From contig LGRX02025857.1 of the NCBI GenBank assembly GCA_001247695.2, forward strand, positions 1-34,126: a stretch of DNA of 34,126 bases. The letters run 5' to 3'. Below the pieces are notes generated by a model that did not search any database, was not told where the DNA came from, and saw nothing but the letters and a program-made list of their open reading frames with translations. Made by a program: the position numbers and the translations under genes. Shown here piece after piece: positions 1 through 8,970 of the stretch. The number at the start of each line of letters is the position of its first letter. Within the stretch, counting starts at the first letter, position 1. This DNA is from Cymbomonas tetramitiformis (Eukaryota; Chlorophyta; Pyramimonadophyceae; Pyramimonadales; Pyramimonadaceae).

Positions 1-2
1 AA

Positions 3-977
3 GGTCGAGGCAAGGGACGTGGGGGGAGAACAACTGGCCCCGACAGTCAAGCTGCAGTTGCTGAAGCAGGTGCAGGGAAAGGTCGAGGCAAAGGACGTGG
101 GGGGAGATCAACTGGCCCCGACAGTCAAGCTGCAGTTGGGAGAGGTGCCGGCATGCGCGCTAATGCTGCCGCTGGCATTAAGCTTGTATACCCATCGTCC
201 CCTCCTTCCTCCCCTGTCCAAGACAATGTCAAGACTCGCAAAGTTGGGCAGGCGGAAGCAGGTGATCCTAAACGACCACGAGGTTCTCCCCCTACGACAG
301 CGTCTCCCACCTTTTCCCCTCCTCATCGGAAGGCCAGGACACGTTCTGCCAACAATGGCCGCTGTCTATTTCAGGAATCGCCCGAGAAGAGTGAGTCGGA
401 CTCGTATGACGACATGCCTTTACTTGAGCGAGCAGCAAGGCCCGTAACTGCTCCAGCAGTTTCTGTGAAGTCGGACTCGTCAGACGAGGACGACATGCCG
501 TTGGCGCAACGTGCTGTGGCTCGTTTCCTCCCGGCAGACTACACCTTCGAAATGATAACTGCAGATCCAAAAACGTTTGCTGTCACCGCTGCAGGTGAAA
601 ACAACCCCGCCGACGAGTGCTGGTTTACGGTTCCACTTGCACGTGGGAAGGTTTCACTTCCCATGCACTATGTTGAGGTCTTTGACTTGGATTCGGAGAA
701 ACGTTTGGTACACTGGCAGTTCTGGATTCCACGCGCTGCGAACCTTATGCCGGGCTCCAAGCGCAAGCTGCGCACTTTCAAGAACACGGACTTGCTGTTT
801 ACCGCAGACGCTTTCAGGCGCGGAGGAGTTCGGCACAGGGCGTAGCATCCCTTCAACCCTGCGGAAATGCTGACTTGCTGGGATGAGCGCATCTGTCCGC
901 CCGAGGGCGGTATGCCTTCAGGTCCTGAAAAGGAAGAGCTTTTAAAGACTATTGCCGACAACCTGTTCTCTGAGTAG
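3..977 (+). pseudogene. 3' part of an unidentified acidic/RGG-rich protein, with an in-frame stop
   Basis: The reading frame is open from the left edge, so the start lies outside the window. It begins with two copies of a Gly/Arg-rich segment (about 78 bp apart, residues such as GRGKGRGGR and TGPDSQAAV). A Pro/Ser-rich basic stretch follows, then two acidic motifs of the form D-D-M-P-L-x-x-R-A (near 406-430 and 487-510). The last part is compact, with Trp-rich segments such as VHWQFWIPRAANLMPG. A TAG at 843-845 ends the frame, but the same frame continues for 43 sense codons (HPFNPAEMLTCWDERICPPE and on) to TAG 975-977, and this tail looks coding. The first TAG may be a recent nonsense change or sequencing error. 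I do not recognise the family; a host gene or a transposon-borne accessory protein are both possible. No intron is needed to read it. Confidence 0.5.
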
Positions 978-1368
978 AATCTGTTTTACAAGTTTGTTTA
1001 CCCTGAACATGGCGTCCTTCTTTTTACAGATCTTCCTACCATGTGTATACTGTTTCAATCCCAGCTCGCTAGAGCGGTTTCTTTGTATGATATAAGGAAA
1101 TACAAACTCGAAACGGTGACAACGCGCCGTGTAACTCTTGATTATGTTGCTTAACTTCACATGGACAGTTCCAGCGCTCAGGGTTTTCAGGGTTTGAGGG
1201 GTAAAATGACCAAAACGGTCACCAAAATTATGCATCCAACTATTCCTGTGTGCAACTTGCGATCGTGGACTTGTAACCAAGTTCAAACCCGTCAAAATAA
1301 CGTAACAACTGTGCTTTAAACTCCTGCAATATAGTTTACCACCCAATTTCCAGGGTTATTTCCCATAC
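978..1368. other. non-coding stretch after the first gene
   Basis: No convincing gene. A 134-codon minus-strand frame crosses it but has no recognisable composition or motif. It may hold the 3' UTR of the preceding gene. No repeat boundary is visible. Confidence 0.4.
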
Positions 1369-1708
1369 GACTGGCCCCGTAATGATATTTCCCCATCTTA
1401 GGGTGGTCGAAATTGAAAAATCCGTTGTTTTCCAAGGAGTTCTTATTGTTATGCATCAAGCATATGTAAAGTATATTGGAAATTCATACTTGAAAAAGTT
1501 TTGGGGATTTTTCGTCGAGAATCGTATTTTTGGTGATTTTTCTGAGTTCGCGTGGCAGAAAAACACACTAAATCGTCGAAAAAACATCAAATTTCTCAAA
1601 ATTTGCATTCGACAATGTTATTTTTTGTTTAAGTGCATCAAATGTGTGTAAATTCCACAAAAAAAATGACCCCAAAAAAATGAGACTGGAATGAGACTGG
1701 GGCCAGTC
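1369..1708. mobile_element. AT-rich 340-bp element with short terminal inverted repeats
   Basis: GACTGGCCCC at 1369-1378 is matched in inverted orientation by GGGGCCAGTC at 1699-1708. The interior is much more AT-rich than its flanks, with many A and T runs and no coding character. Just inside the right end is an almost perfect hairpin (arms of 13 bases around 1688-1715, GGAATGAGACTGG and its complement). It looks like a MITE-type non-autonomous DNA element, but no target duplication is clear and the inverted repeat is short. It lies immediately upstream of the gypsy element, so it could mark where that element lost its 5' end. Confidence 0.35.
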
Positions 1709-1745
1709 TCATTCCGGCGATTCCATCGTTTATAGGGCATCACCA

Positions 1746-2248
1746 ATGGCAGCAGCTAACTTCCTCCCAGCTGCTGCACCCGGCAGTTTATATCCAGGAG
1801 GGCCAATACCACCACCGTGGACAGCGGATCAGCCGGTGCAGTATATGACACCATCGGCTGCACCCACCGATGCAGCGGCGCCATTACCATTACACACCTG
1901 GACTGGACATTACCCTTTCAGGAATGTTCAATTCCCAACACCCTATCAGGGTGAAGGCTAGCAACAGAATCAGGGTGCTAAGAATGAGTCTGGCAAACTC
2001 ATCAATACAATCAACACCCTGGTTAAGGAGCTAAAGAGTCAGCACAGCATCAATGCAGCAGTTGCAGCTCCAGCTCCAATTCCAGCTTCAGCTCCAGCTC
2101 CTCAGGGAAACTCTCAGGGTACTGCACAGGTACCAGTGTTGAGAGCACCCCCAAGGTAAATCAGCCTGAAGATGCCACTGAAGCAAGTGGCCGGGTTGAG
2201 AGTATCTCAGAAGAAGTCCTTTCCAGTCTGACATTACAGTTTCAGTAG
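1746..2248 (+). pseudogene. gag-like/linker remnant upstream of the protease
   Basis: A frame starting at ATG 1746 encodes a Pro/Ala-rich segment (MAAANFLPAAAPGSLYPGG and on) to TAG 1959-1961. It continues in the same frame through a Gln-rich and Lys-rich helix-forming stretch (KLINTINTLVKELKSQ) and an Ala/Pro tract to TAA 2156-2158. The protease frame then takes over (about 2159), reading through an acidic stretch to TAG 2246-2248. No CCHC zinc knuckle is visible and the usual gag helices are not recognisable. It may be only the tail of gag or a linker. Assignment rests on position. Confidence 0.45.
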
Positions 2249-2566
2249 ATGGACACTCCCTCAGAGCACATCGCACAGATGCAGTCTCAGACAGCACAGC
2301 TGAAATCACAGAAGAAGCTGTTGTTGTACAAAGGGAAAGTATATGGACAGAGTACTCACATATTGGTAGACCCAGGAGCTACATCGTCTTTCATCGACAG
2401 ACAGTTCGCTGCTCCGCTTGGTATAGCACCCACAGATTCCTCATCATTCTCAGTGGGATTGGCTGGAGGAAGCCAACTACCCTGCACATCCTATCTTCCC
2501 AATGCTACATTCACGCTGGGTAAGTACTGTATAAGGACACAGAGGATTTCTACATCATTGACATGA
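2249..2566 (+). pseudogene. Ty3/gypsy retropepsin (aspartic protease)
   Basis: About 105 codons with the retropepsin signature HILVDPGATSSFID near residues 37-50. The catalytic Asp is present; the usual DSGAT/DTGAT is DPGAT here, a variant seen in many gypsy proteases. The protein should dimerise and cut Gag-Pol. The natural continuation into KPFTVILGQDWLERRNPHIDF is in another frame because of a 5-bp scar at 2525-2531, so the protease and RT parts now overlap only as the four bases ATGA at 2563-2566. That overlap is a product of damage, not translational coupling. Confidence 0.8.
2525..2531. other. TACTGTA: likely excision footprint of a TA-target transposon
   Basis: The heptamer TACTGTA interrupts the protease-RT reading frame. 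Removing CTG plus one TA (5 bp) brings the protease frame (ATFTLGK) into register with the RT frame (DTEDFYIIDMKPF). A duplicated TA separated by three terminal bases is the standard scar left by Tc1/mariner-type elements. The 564-bp element at 4201-4764 in the same gypsy copy has TA duplications and ends in CTG on its right side. Confidence 0.6.
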
Positions 2567-4206
2567 AACCCTTCACTGTCATCCTGGGTCAAGATTGGTT
2601 GGAGAGGAGAAATCCACACATTGACTTCCAGTCCAAAAATCTGACGATCACTAGGAAGCACTCATCAGGCTCCAGTGTTCGCACAGTATTATCCAGAGTT
2701 GAACAGACTCCAGGCTCAGATGGCCTTCCTGAAATGGAATTGGTCGGTGCCACCACCATGAGAAAGCACCTACGTCGTATTCGATCCAGTGGTTCGGCTG
2801 AAGAAGCCGTAGCTTATCTCTTCTTTCTCTCAGAGGTCGATGGTGAACTGGTCTTCGCAGCAGCAGACTCAGACACCACTATGGAAGACCCAGAGGTCAC
2901 AGCAGCACGTGATCAGATGAGGGAAGGCTTTTCAGACATATTCCAGGAGGATCTTCCAGCTGGTCATATGCCAGAACGGTTTGAAGGTGGTTATCATCGA
3001 ATCAACATTGAACCTGGGCACACGCCGCCATCGCAGCCAGTTCGTACCATACCAGTGCCCATGATGGAAGAGCTCAAACGACAAATCATCAAATATGTCG
3101 AATTGGGCATCCTTCGTCCGCCATCATCTCCATATGGATGTCCTATCATTTTCGCTCCTGAGCCAGGTGGGAAGTGGAGGATGTGTTGTGATTATCGAGC
3201 CCTTAATAACATCACAATTAAGGACACGTATCCATTGCCACCTCACGACACCCTTCTTGAACAGCTAAAAGGTGCACGATGGTTTAGCAGATTTGACTTC
3301 AATCAGTTTTTCCATCAGATCCCTATACATCCAGATGACATTCACAAAACAGCTATTCGCACCAGATACGGTTCCTATGAGTGGACAGTTATGCCTTTCG
3401 GATTGACCAATGCTCCTGCAACAGCTCTACGTGTAGGAAATCGGGCATTCTTCGACTTCATCGATCGGTTCCTTGTCATTTTCATGGATGATACTATTGT
3501 GTACAGTCCGGACTTTGACAGCCACGTGAGTCATGTCCGACAGTTCCTCCAGCGTTGCAGAGATCACCAGTTCTTCATCAGGCCTTCCAAGGTGGAGTTG
3601 TTCGTCAGATCCATAGACTTTATCGGACATCACATCTCTGAAGCAGGCCTATCCATCATCGAAGACCGAATCCGAGCAGTCATGGCAATACAGCCTCCGG
3701 TGTCTTATGGTCCTACCGTTGGAAAGCAGCCTCTACGCCGTATGGCTAAAGATGGCAAGTCATCCCTTCGGTCATTCTTGGGCATGGTCGGTCAATTTAG
3801 GAGATTCATACCAAAATTCTCCAAGATTGCCGAGCCGCTCAATTGTCTCCTTAAAGATAATGCAGAGTTTGTCTGGGAGTCTGAGCAGCAGCAGGCATTT
3901 GATAACCTCAAAAGTGCCATCTGCAATGCTCCAGTACTACAACTTCCAGATCAGAAACTGCCATCTATTATGGAGGTCGATGGATCAGGCACACACGTTG
4001 GTCAAGTGGTACTACAGGACCAAGGAAAAGGTATGAAGCCATGTGGCTATCACAGCGTCACTCTCTCCGATACACAGAGACGTTGGCCTATTCCTGAGAT
4101 CGAGCTATTTGCCATTGTGGAGGGCTTCCGATTCTTTCGCCACATCTTGTTGGGAGCTCCTGAGACTATTGTACGCTCAGATCATCAGCCACTGGTTTTA
4201 CGGTAA
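2563..4206 (+). pseudogene. Ty3/gypsy reverse transcriptase and RNase H (5' part)
   Basis: 547 codons. The RT palm motifs are intact: GGKWRMCCDYRALNN (about residues 202-216), FSRFDFNQFFHQI (241-253), VMPFGLTNAPA (276-286) and the catalytic FMDD (307-310), then the thumb (SLRSFLGMVGQFRRFIPKFS) and connection. RNase H starts at SIMEVDGSGTHVGQVV. Its first Asp and Glu (PEIELFAIVEGF) are seen, and it runs to SDHQPLVL, where the inserted element at 4201 supplies the stop. Two oddities: ATALRVGNRAFFDFID departs from the common ATFQRLMN-type motif, and about 20 extra residues (near GPTVGKQPLRRMAKDGK) precede the thumb. ATG 2563 is only the first Met in this frame; the natural product would be a Pol polyprotein. 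Confidence 0.88.
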
Positions 4207-4764
4207 TCACTCACCTTTAAGAAAACCGGAGAATTGGGGTCAGCCAGCTATTCTCACCAATCAGCGTACCCCTCCCCCCCCCGCCAGCGCCAGCGTCCTA
4301 TGGAATCGCGAAGAATTAGCAATCACGATCTCTTGATCCAGCCAGCTTATTTCTTAGCCGTAGACGGTTCACTCACCCCAGCTCAGCCAGTTTCTTAAAA
4401 ATCTTAAAAACAATCGCTGAGGTTGAGATTGATATGGTTTCTAGTGTAATAATAACTTTCATGTGCCATCGATATTTCCGAAGTGCATCTTGCTAATGTT
4501 GTATCGCATTATAACTTTTGAAACATAAGAGTCGTGGGGGTTAAATGGATATCAGTTGAAAATGTCCCAGCCAAGTTTTCTTAACATAAGAAATTGGAAA
4601 ATCGCCTAAAATTCTCTTCAGCCAGCACCCATATTTCTTATTTTCGAGTATTCCATAGCTCAAAAAAGCCAGCCAGCTATTCTCGACAACTTCGGTACCC
4701 CCCCCAAAAGAAAAAGCTGGCTGGTTTCTTATCGCCGGGTTTTCTTAAAGGTGAGTGATTACTG
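4201..4764. mobile_element. 564-bp TA-target non-autonomous DNA transposon (Tc1/mariner-like MITE)
   Basis: The first 27 bases (starting CGGTAATCACTCACC) and the reverse complement of the last 27 (starting CAGTAATCACTCACC) match at 26 of 27 positions. Both ends are flanked by TA (4199-4200 and 4765-4766), the target duplication of Tc1/mariner elements. It sits inside the RNase H coding sequence, between SDHQPLVL and YFQSKSTLSPKQARW. The interior has no transposase. It contains a repeated segment GCCAGCTATTCTC (about 4240 and 4671), a run of C residues after each copy, and several TTTCTTA repeats. A full-length relative elsewhere in the genome would have to supply the transposase. Confidence 0.85.
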
Positions 4765-4766
4765 TA

Positions 4767-6165
4767 TTTCCAGTCTAAATCCACACTAAGCCCAAAACAG
4801 GCGAGGTGGTTGGATGAGCTCTCCGAGTACAACTTCCGAATATAGCACATTTCTGGCGAGAAGAATACGGTTGCAGACGCACTCACTCGTATCTCTACAC
4901 TCTTTGAACTCACCGATTGTCTGAAACACATAGACATCACCGAGGTTCCAGTCATGCCATCTACAGATCCTACATTCATTGCTCTTATATCTTCTTCATC
5001 AGCTCATCAGCTTCACGACATCATTATATCCCAGTATGATCGTGACACATTTGCACAGACTATATTGGCTAAGCTGACATCATCGACTTCATCACAGTCA
5101 GTCAGCAACTTCGAGCTCATTCAGGGGTCGATCTATCGCAAGACCATATATGGCAGACAGTTGCACATTCCACCTACAGCCAAGGTCCCTACAGATGACG
5201 GTGAGATCACACAGCTTCGCCACATTCTCCTTCATGAGTGCCACTCAGCCACTATTTCTGGTCATATACGCAAAAATCGCATGCTTCATCTATTGCGTAG
5301 CCGATATTATTGGCCAGGAATGACGACGGCAGCCATCCAGTACATTCGGGAGTGCCCCGTTTGTCAACGCCAGAAAACGAGGCGACACAAACCTTATGGT
5401 CAGTCACATATACGATATTGTGTGCCTAAGACAAAATGGCTTGATGTATCTCTTGACTGGATTACTGACCTGCCTATCACCACTAATGGGCACGACAATA
5501 TATTTGTGGTAATGTGCCAATTCTCTCATCGCTGTCATCTCATTCCCTTCAGCATGACCTGGACTGCTCAGCATACTGCTTCGATATATATGCAGCATAT
5601 CTTCAAGCTCCATGGTCTTCCGAGGAACATCATCTCAGATCGAGACCCCAGATTCACCTCTACATTCTGGCAAACACTGTGGAAATCTACTGGTACGAGA
5701 TTGTCTATGACGTCTTCACACCATCCACAGTCGAATGCAGCCAATGAGAGGAGCCATGCCTTCATTGAGGATATCCTCAGGTACTTTTCAATTTGTTGAT
5801 TCGATATTCACCATCCTCTGGTTTATAAACTGATTAGATAGTACTTTTTGATCCACAGGTGTTGTTGCAATGATACTTCAGCCAATTCGTGGGAGGACAA
5901 GTTGCCTCTGGTGGAGTTTGCAATTAACAACACAGTTTCTGCATCTACTGGTTATTCACCATTCTATCTCGACTCGATGGCGCAGCCACTTTCGCCTCAT
6001 GACCTGGCAATCATCATTCCGCCAGAAGCTCCTGTTCCAATACAGAATGCTATTCGAGATCATTTTGACCAGTACTCGGCTGTACATGCCAACGCGGTAG
6101 ACAACATTTCCCGAGCAGCAGAAATTAGCCAAGCCAGATTCAATAATCTCTATTCGTCGTCGCGT
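4767..6165 (+). pseudogene. RNase H end and integrase of the first gypsy element, with intron
   Basis: From 4767 the frame resumes as YFQSKSTLSPKQARWLDELS, hits TAG at 4843-4845 in the RNase H end, then HISGEKNTVADALTRI. The integrase follows. Its zinc domain (HECHSATISGH and CPVC, the latter about residues 134-137 from ATG 4954) leads into the catalytic core with Asp in VSLDWITDLP, Asp in IISDRDPRF and Glu in AANERSHAFIEDILR; the last two are separated by 35 residues (D-D-35-E). After ILR the frame is broken by a 78-nt segment with intron features (5781-5858) and resumes as CCCNDTSANSWEDKLPLVEFAINN. The C-terminal part runs to FNNLYSSSR, where another insertion begins at 6166. Conserved catalytic residues are all present. 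Confidence 0.85.
5781..5858 (+). other. 78-nt GT-AG intron inside the integrase gene
   Basis: The segment starts AG|GTACTT, ends CCACAG|GT, contains in-frame stops and has a possible branch site (CTGAT near 5831). Removing it joins DILR to CCCNDTSANSWEDKLPLVEFA, exactly the expected integrase continuity, with a split Arg codon (AG/G). Introns in pol are unusual because retrotransposition through spliced RNA would erase them. Confidence 0.65.
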
Positions 6166-7913
6166 AGTATTGCCACAAATACTTCGATTTTGGCCCTCAA
6201 AGTGGCCCACTTTAGGAGCACTTAATGGTCGATTGGCGATCGCGCACTTAGTGTTTTTTTAAGGCATAGGTTCGATTGAGAAACTGTGAATTGGGTATGG
6301 GGGTTTGGGCGTGGCAAGTACCATCGCGCGAGCCCTTTATGGTGACACCCAAAGTGCATTGAATCAAGCCGGATTTCGACCTCGGGCGCAAATCATAGGG
6401 TTTTCAACTTTAGACGCATGCACACATGTCTTTCACTTATCTATGCGACAAGGGGTGAATATATCTTGCATATATGATACTAAAGTCTGAAATTTTTGTT
6501 TGTTTGATGATGTATGATGGATATTCTGGCAAGCGGCACGTATTTACGTTAGTATTGTGGGAAATACTACGTGGATTTGCTCCCTCGACTCACGACACGT
6601 CTCACGAATCACGCCCGCACCCTTACCAAAATATGTCAAAGACCTTAAATGAAGTTATGATATCGGCATTTATGGCGTTCATGGTCCCACGATAGCGGCG
6701 ATACACCTTATACACCTCATTTTCGAGTCCTATGATGTCGAATGACATCATGGCCATTATCACGAATACCCACACGGGCAGTTTTTTGAAGGCATAGGCT
6801 TGCGTATAGTGTCGTAAAACACCACATACCCCTTGAAAGTGCGATATTCAAATTTTCGGTCCTCCGAAGACACTTTCGTCGAGATATGACGAGCTGTTTA
6901 GAGCATTTGTGATAATAATGGACGCCGTGGAATGCTCAGAATATCCTGAAATGCTAGTATTTCCCACAATACTAGCTTTGAGACACACACACGCATACAA
7001 TGTGCGTATTCTTTTGCACAATATCTTGGGGTTTCACCTCAAAATATCATATTGAAGCATGGTCGTGCAATATAGGGCGATAGGATGTCCACTGGGATCA
7101 TTCCTAGCATGCTACTTGTGTAGACGTACGTGTACGCTGTCTGCCAGGTCCTGGCACCTTCTCAACACTCAACCATGCACCTCAAATCTCACAAAATGCC
7201 CGGTGGGTAGTTCTCGTAGTCCGAAATAGCATATTGAATCATATTCGTGCGATATAGGACGCTAGGGTACCCATTGGAATGGTTCCTAGCATGCTACTTG
7301 TGTATAACCGTACTAGTACGTTGTCTGCCAGGTTCTGACACCTTTTCAACACTCAACCATGCACCTCGAATATCGCAAAATACCCAATGGATGCTTCTTG
7401 TAGTCCGAAATAGCATATTGAATCATGTTCGTGCAATATAGGACGCTAGGGTGCCCATTCGGGCGATTCCTAGCATGCTACTCGTGTACACGTATTGATA
7501 CGCTGTCTGCCAGGTTCTGGCACCTTCTCGACACTCAACCATGCACCTCAAATCTCACAAAATGTCCGGTTGTTAGTTCTCGTAGTCCGAAATATCATAT
7601 TGAATCATGTTCATGCGATATAGGACGCTAGGGTGCCCGTCGGGGTGATTACTAGCACGCTACTTGTAGAACCTACTACTCGACAAATATACGAGAAAAC
7701 TAGTACTCACCCAACGTCCATCGAGCGGCGCGCGCGACATCGAGATCGATCGATATCGATGAACCAGATTTTTTCTGATGATTAATAGGTCATATTTAAC
7801 AACCTAAGATATATAAATCCAAACATTTATACATTTTCGTATTTTTTATTAGGCGATTTTCTCCAAGTATTGTGGGAAATACTCCAAGGCCCCGTAGTAT
7901 TTCCACAAATACT
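6166..7913. mobile_element. 1.75-kb insertion bounded by 18-bp AGTATT..AATACT interrupted palindromes
   Basis: The integrase sequence stops at SSSR (about 6165) and resumes at RIENKTHMPRQY (about 7916). Each boundary carries a version of an 18-bp interrupted palindrome: AGTATTGCCACAAATACT (6166-6183) and AGTATTTCCACAAATACT (7896-7913). Three further copies of the related AGTATTGTGGGAAATACT lie inside (6551-6568, 6956-6973 inverted, 7866-7883). The pair at 6551 and 6956 could be the ends of a smaller nested element of 423 bp. No transposase-like ORF is seen and no clean target duplication could be fixed, so exact ends are uncertain. The 3' half is a 183-bp tandem repeat. Confidence 0.6.
7041..7668. 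repeat. about 3.4 copies of a 182-184-bp tandem repeat
   Basis: The anchor TCGTGCRATATAGG recurs at 7063, 7245, 7429 and (as TCATGC) 7611, giving periods of 182, 184 and 182 bp. Each unit contains TCCTAGCATGCTACT, a CTGTCTGCCAGG box, CTCAACCATGCACCTC and a closing TAGTCCGAAATA. Copies differ by scattered substitutions. Short frames within it are artefacts of the repeat. Confidence 0.9.
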
Positions 7914-8377
7914 TACGACGAATAGAGAATAAGACTCACATGCCCCGGCAATATGCAGTAGGGCAGAAAGTTCTTTTACGGACCGAGTTTATCCAATGGA
8001 CTGGTTTGACAGGGGCAGGCAGACACTTTATTAAGCAGCCATATATTGGGCCGTTTACCATTTCCAAAGTGCTAAGCCATGGGTGTGCATACGAGTTAGA
8101 TTTCGGAGACCTCGATATCCGTATCCATCCGGTACAGCCTGTATCCAGAATAGAGCTGTATAACGACTCGATCCAAGCACCTTTGCCTCTGCCACAGATG
8201 ATCACCGAAGAAGGGCAACCACTGTTTGAGATATCACACATCATCTCAGATAAGATCACTAGAGGTGTCAAGTACTACTTAGTGCGATATGCAGGCTACG
8301 GCCCTGAGCATGACACCTGGGTCAAAGCCACAGAGCTGACCAATGCAGCAGACATAATAGCTGCCTATGAAGGCTAA
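7914..8377 (+). pseudogene. integrase C-terminus with chromodomain (first gypsy element)
   Basis: The frame runs in from RRIENKTH ahead of MPRQYAVGQKVLLRTEF (from 7940), the beta-rich integrase C-terminal domain, then a Pro-rich linker. It ends in a classic chromodomain, residues about 95-145 of the Met-initiated frame: FEISHIISDKITRGVKYYLV, RYAGYGPEHDTWV, then an acidic/helical tail ending AAYEG. Chromodomains of this type direct chromovirus integration to modified histones. The natural stop is at 8375-8377. The segment is separated from the rest of the integrase by the insertion ending at 7913. Confidence 0.88.
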
Positions 8378-8574
8378 ACATTATATTAAGCCTGATGCCC
8401 TTACTTCTTGTAATATATACTAATACATGTCGATCATCTATATACCTTGCTCTTAATGTTTTATCATTATGTTGCATAGAAGCGGGAAATTGATCCTTCC
8501 TTGCTAAAGGTGTAGTGAGCCTTGTACAAAATCATACCCTTGCACAGGTACGCACACATGCGAGATATCATATC
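8378..8574. other. 3' end of the first gypsy element, boundary not resolved
   Basis: AT-rich, no gene. A short purine tract (AGAAGCGGGAAA near 8478) could be a polypurine tract preceding a 3' LTR, which would then be split by the LTR element inserted at 8575 and continue after 12137. No matching 5' LTR was found, so this is a weak inference. Confidence 0.3.
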
Positions 8575-8832
8575 TGCTGAAATCTGTATAGGCAGCCCTG
8601 ACTGGGAGTCCCGGTCAGGCCCCTATGACAGATCCCTAGGACCAATCAACACTGGACTGCTGACTGATCTGTAGGTTCGTACTGTGACACACGCGGTGTC
8701 ACAGGTAGGCTAGACTCCGAGACCGTCCGAGACCGTTCCGGGTATATCTAGCTTAGGGTTTATTTATCTTATACAGTTTATCCACACGAGTACGGGACTT
8801 TCTGATATCTAGTGTACTTGGATATTCCGGTA
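8575..8832 (+). repeat. 5' LTR of gag-only element copy 1
   Basis: Starts TGCTGAAATC and ends TTCCGGTA; the TG...TA ends differ from the common TG...CA. It contains two hairpins: CCTGACTGGGA/TCCCGGTCAGG (8597-8619, with one G-U in RNA) and CTGTGACAC/GTGTCACAG (8682-8704), then a tandem GAGACCGTCC/GAGACCGTTCC. TGG at 8838, just downstream, may open the primer-binding site, but I could not match it to a tRNA. Confidence 0.93.
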
Positions 8833-8970
8833 GGTCGTGGCCCCATCCACGCTTTTCATTCCACTTGCTATCTTGGCCATGATTGGCTAAGCAGCCGCTT
8901 GAAGAGGTGGTGCGCACTTGCGCGTTTGGGTGCGACTAGGATTTGGACATGACTTTACGGTAGACGTCTC

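Larger units (their letters stand above)
1746..8377 (+). mobile_element. degenerate Ty3/gypsy chromovirus, internal region with nested insertions
   Basis: In order on the plus strand: gag-like segment, retropepsin (VDPGATSSFID), reverse transcriptase (FMDD), RNase H, integrase (HHCC zinc domain, D-D-35-E) and a C-terminal chromodomain. This domain order defines Ty3/gypsy chromoviruses. The element is dead. In-frame stops lie at 1959, 2156 and 2246, there is a +5-bp scar at 2525-2531, a 564-bp element sits in RNase H, a nonsense codon lies at 4843 and a 1.75-kb insertion splits the integrase C-terminus. I could not find matching long terminal repeats on the two sides. The right end was probably at or beyond 8574, where the next LTR element inserted. 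Confidence 0.85.

Noticed and set aside
942..1346. 134-codon minus-strand frame
   Set aside because: No motif, composition or splice support; overlaps the tail of the first gene.
2563..2566. ATGA start-stop overlap as translational coupling of protease and RT
   Set aside because: The frame change is explained by a 5-bp transposon footprint, and internal coupling of this kind is not expected in a eukaryotic pol gene.
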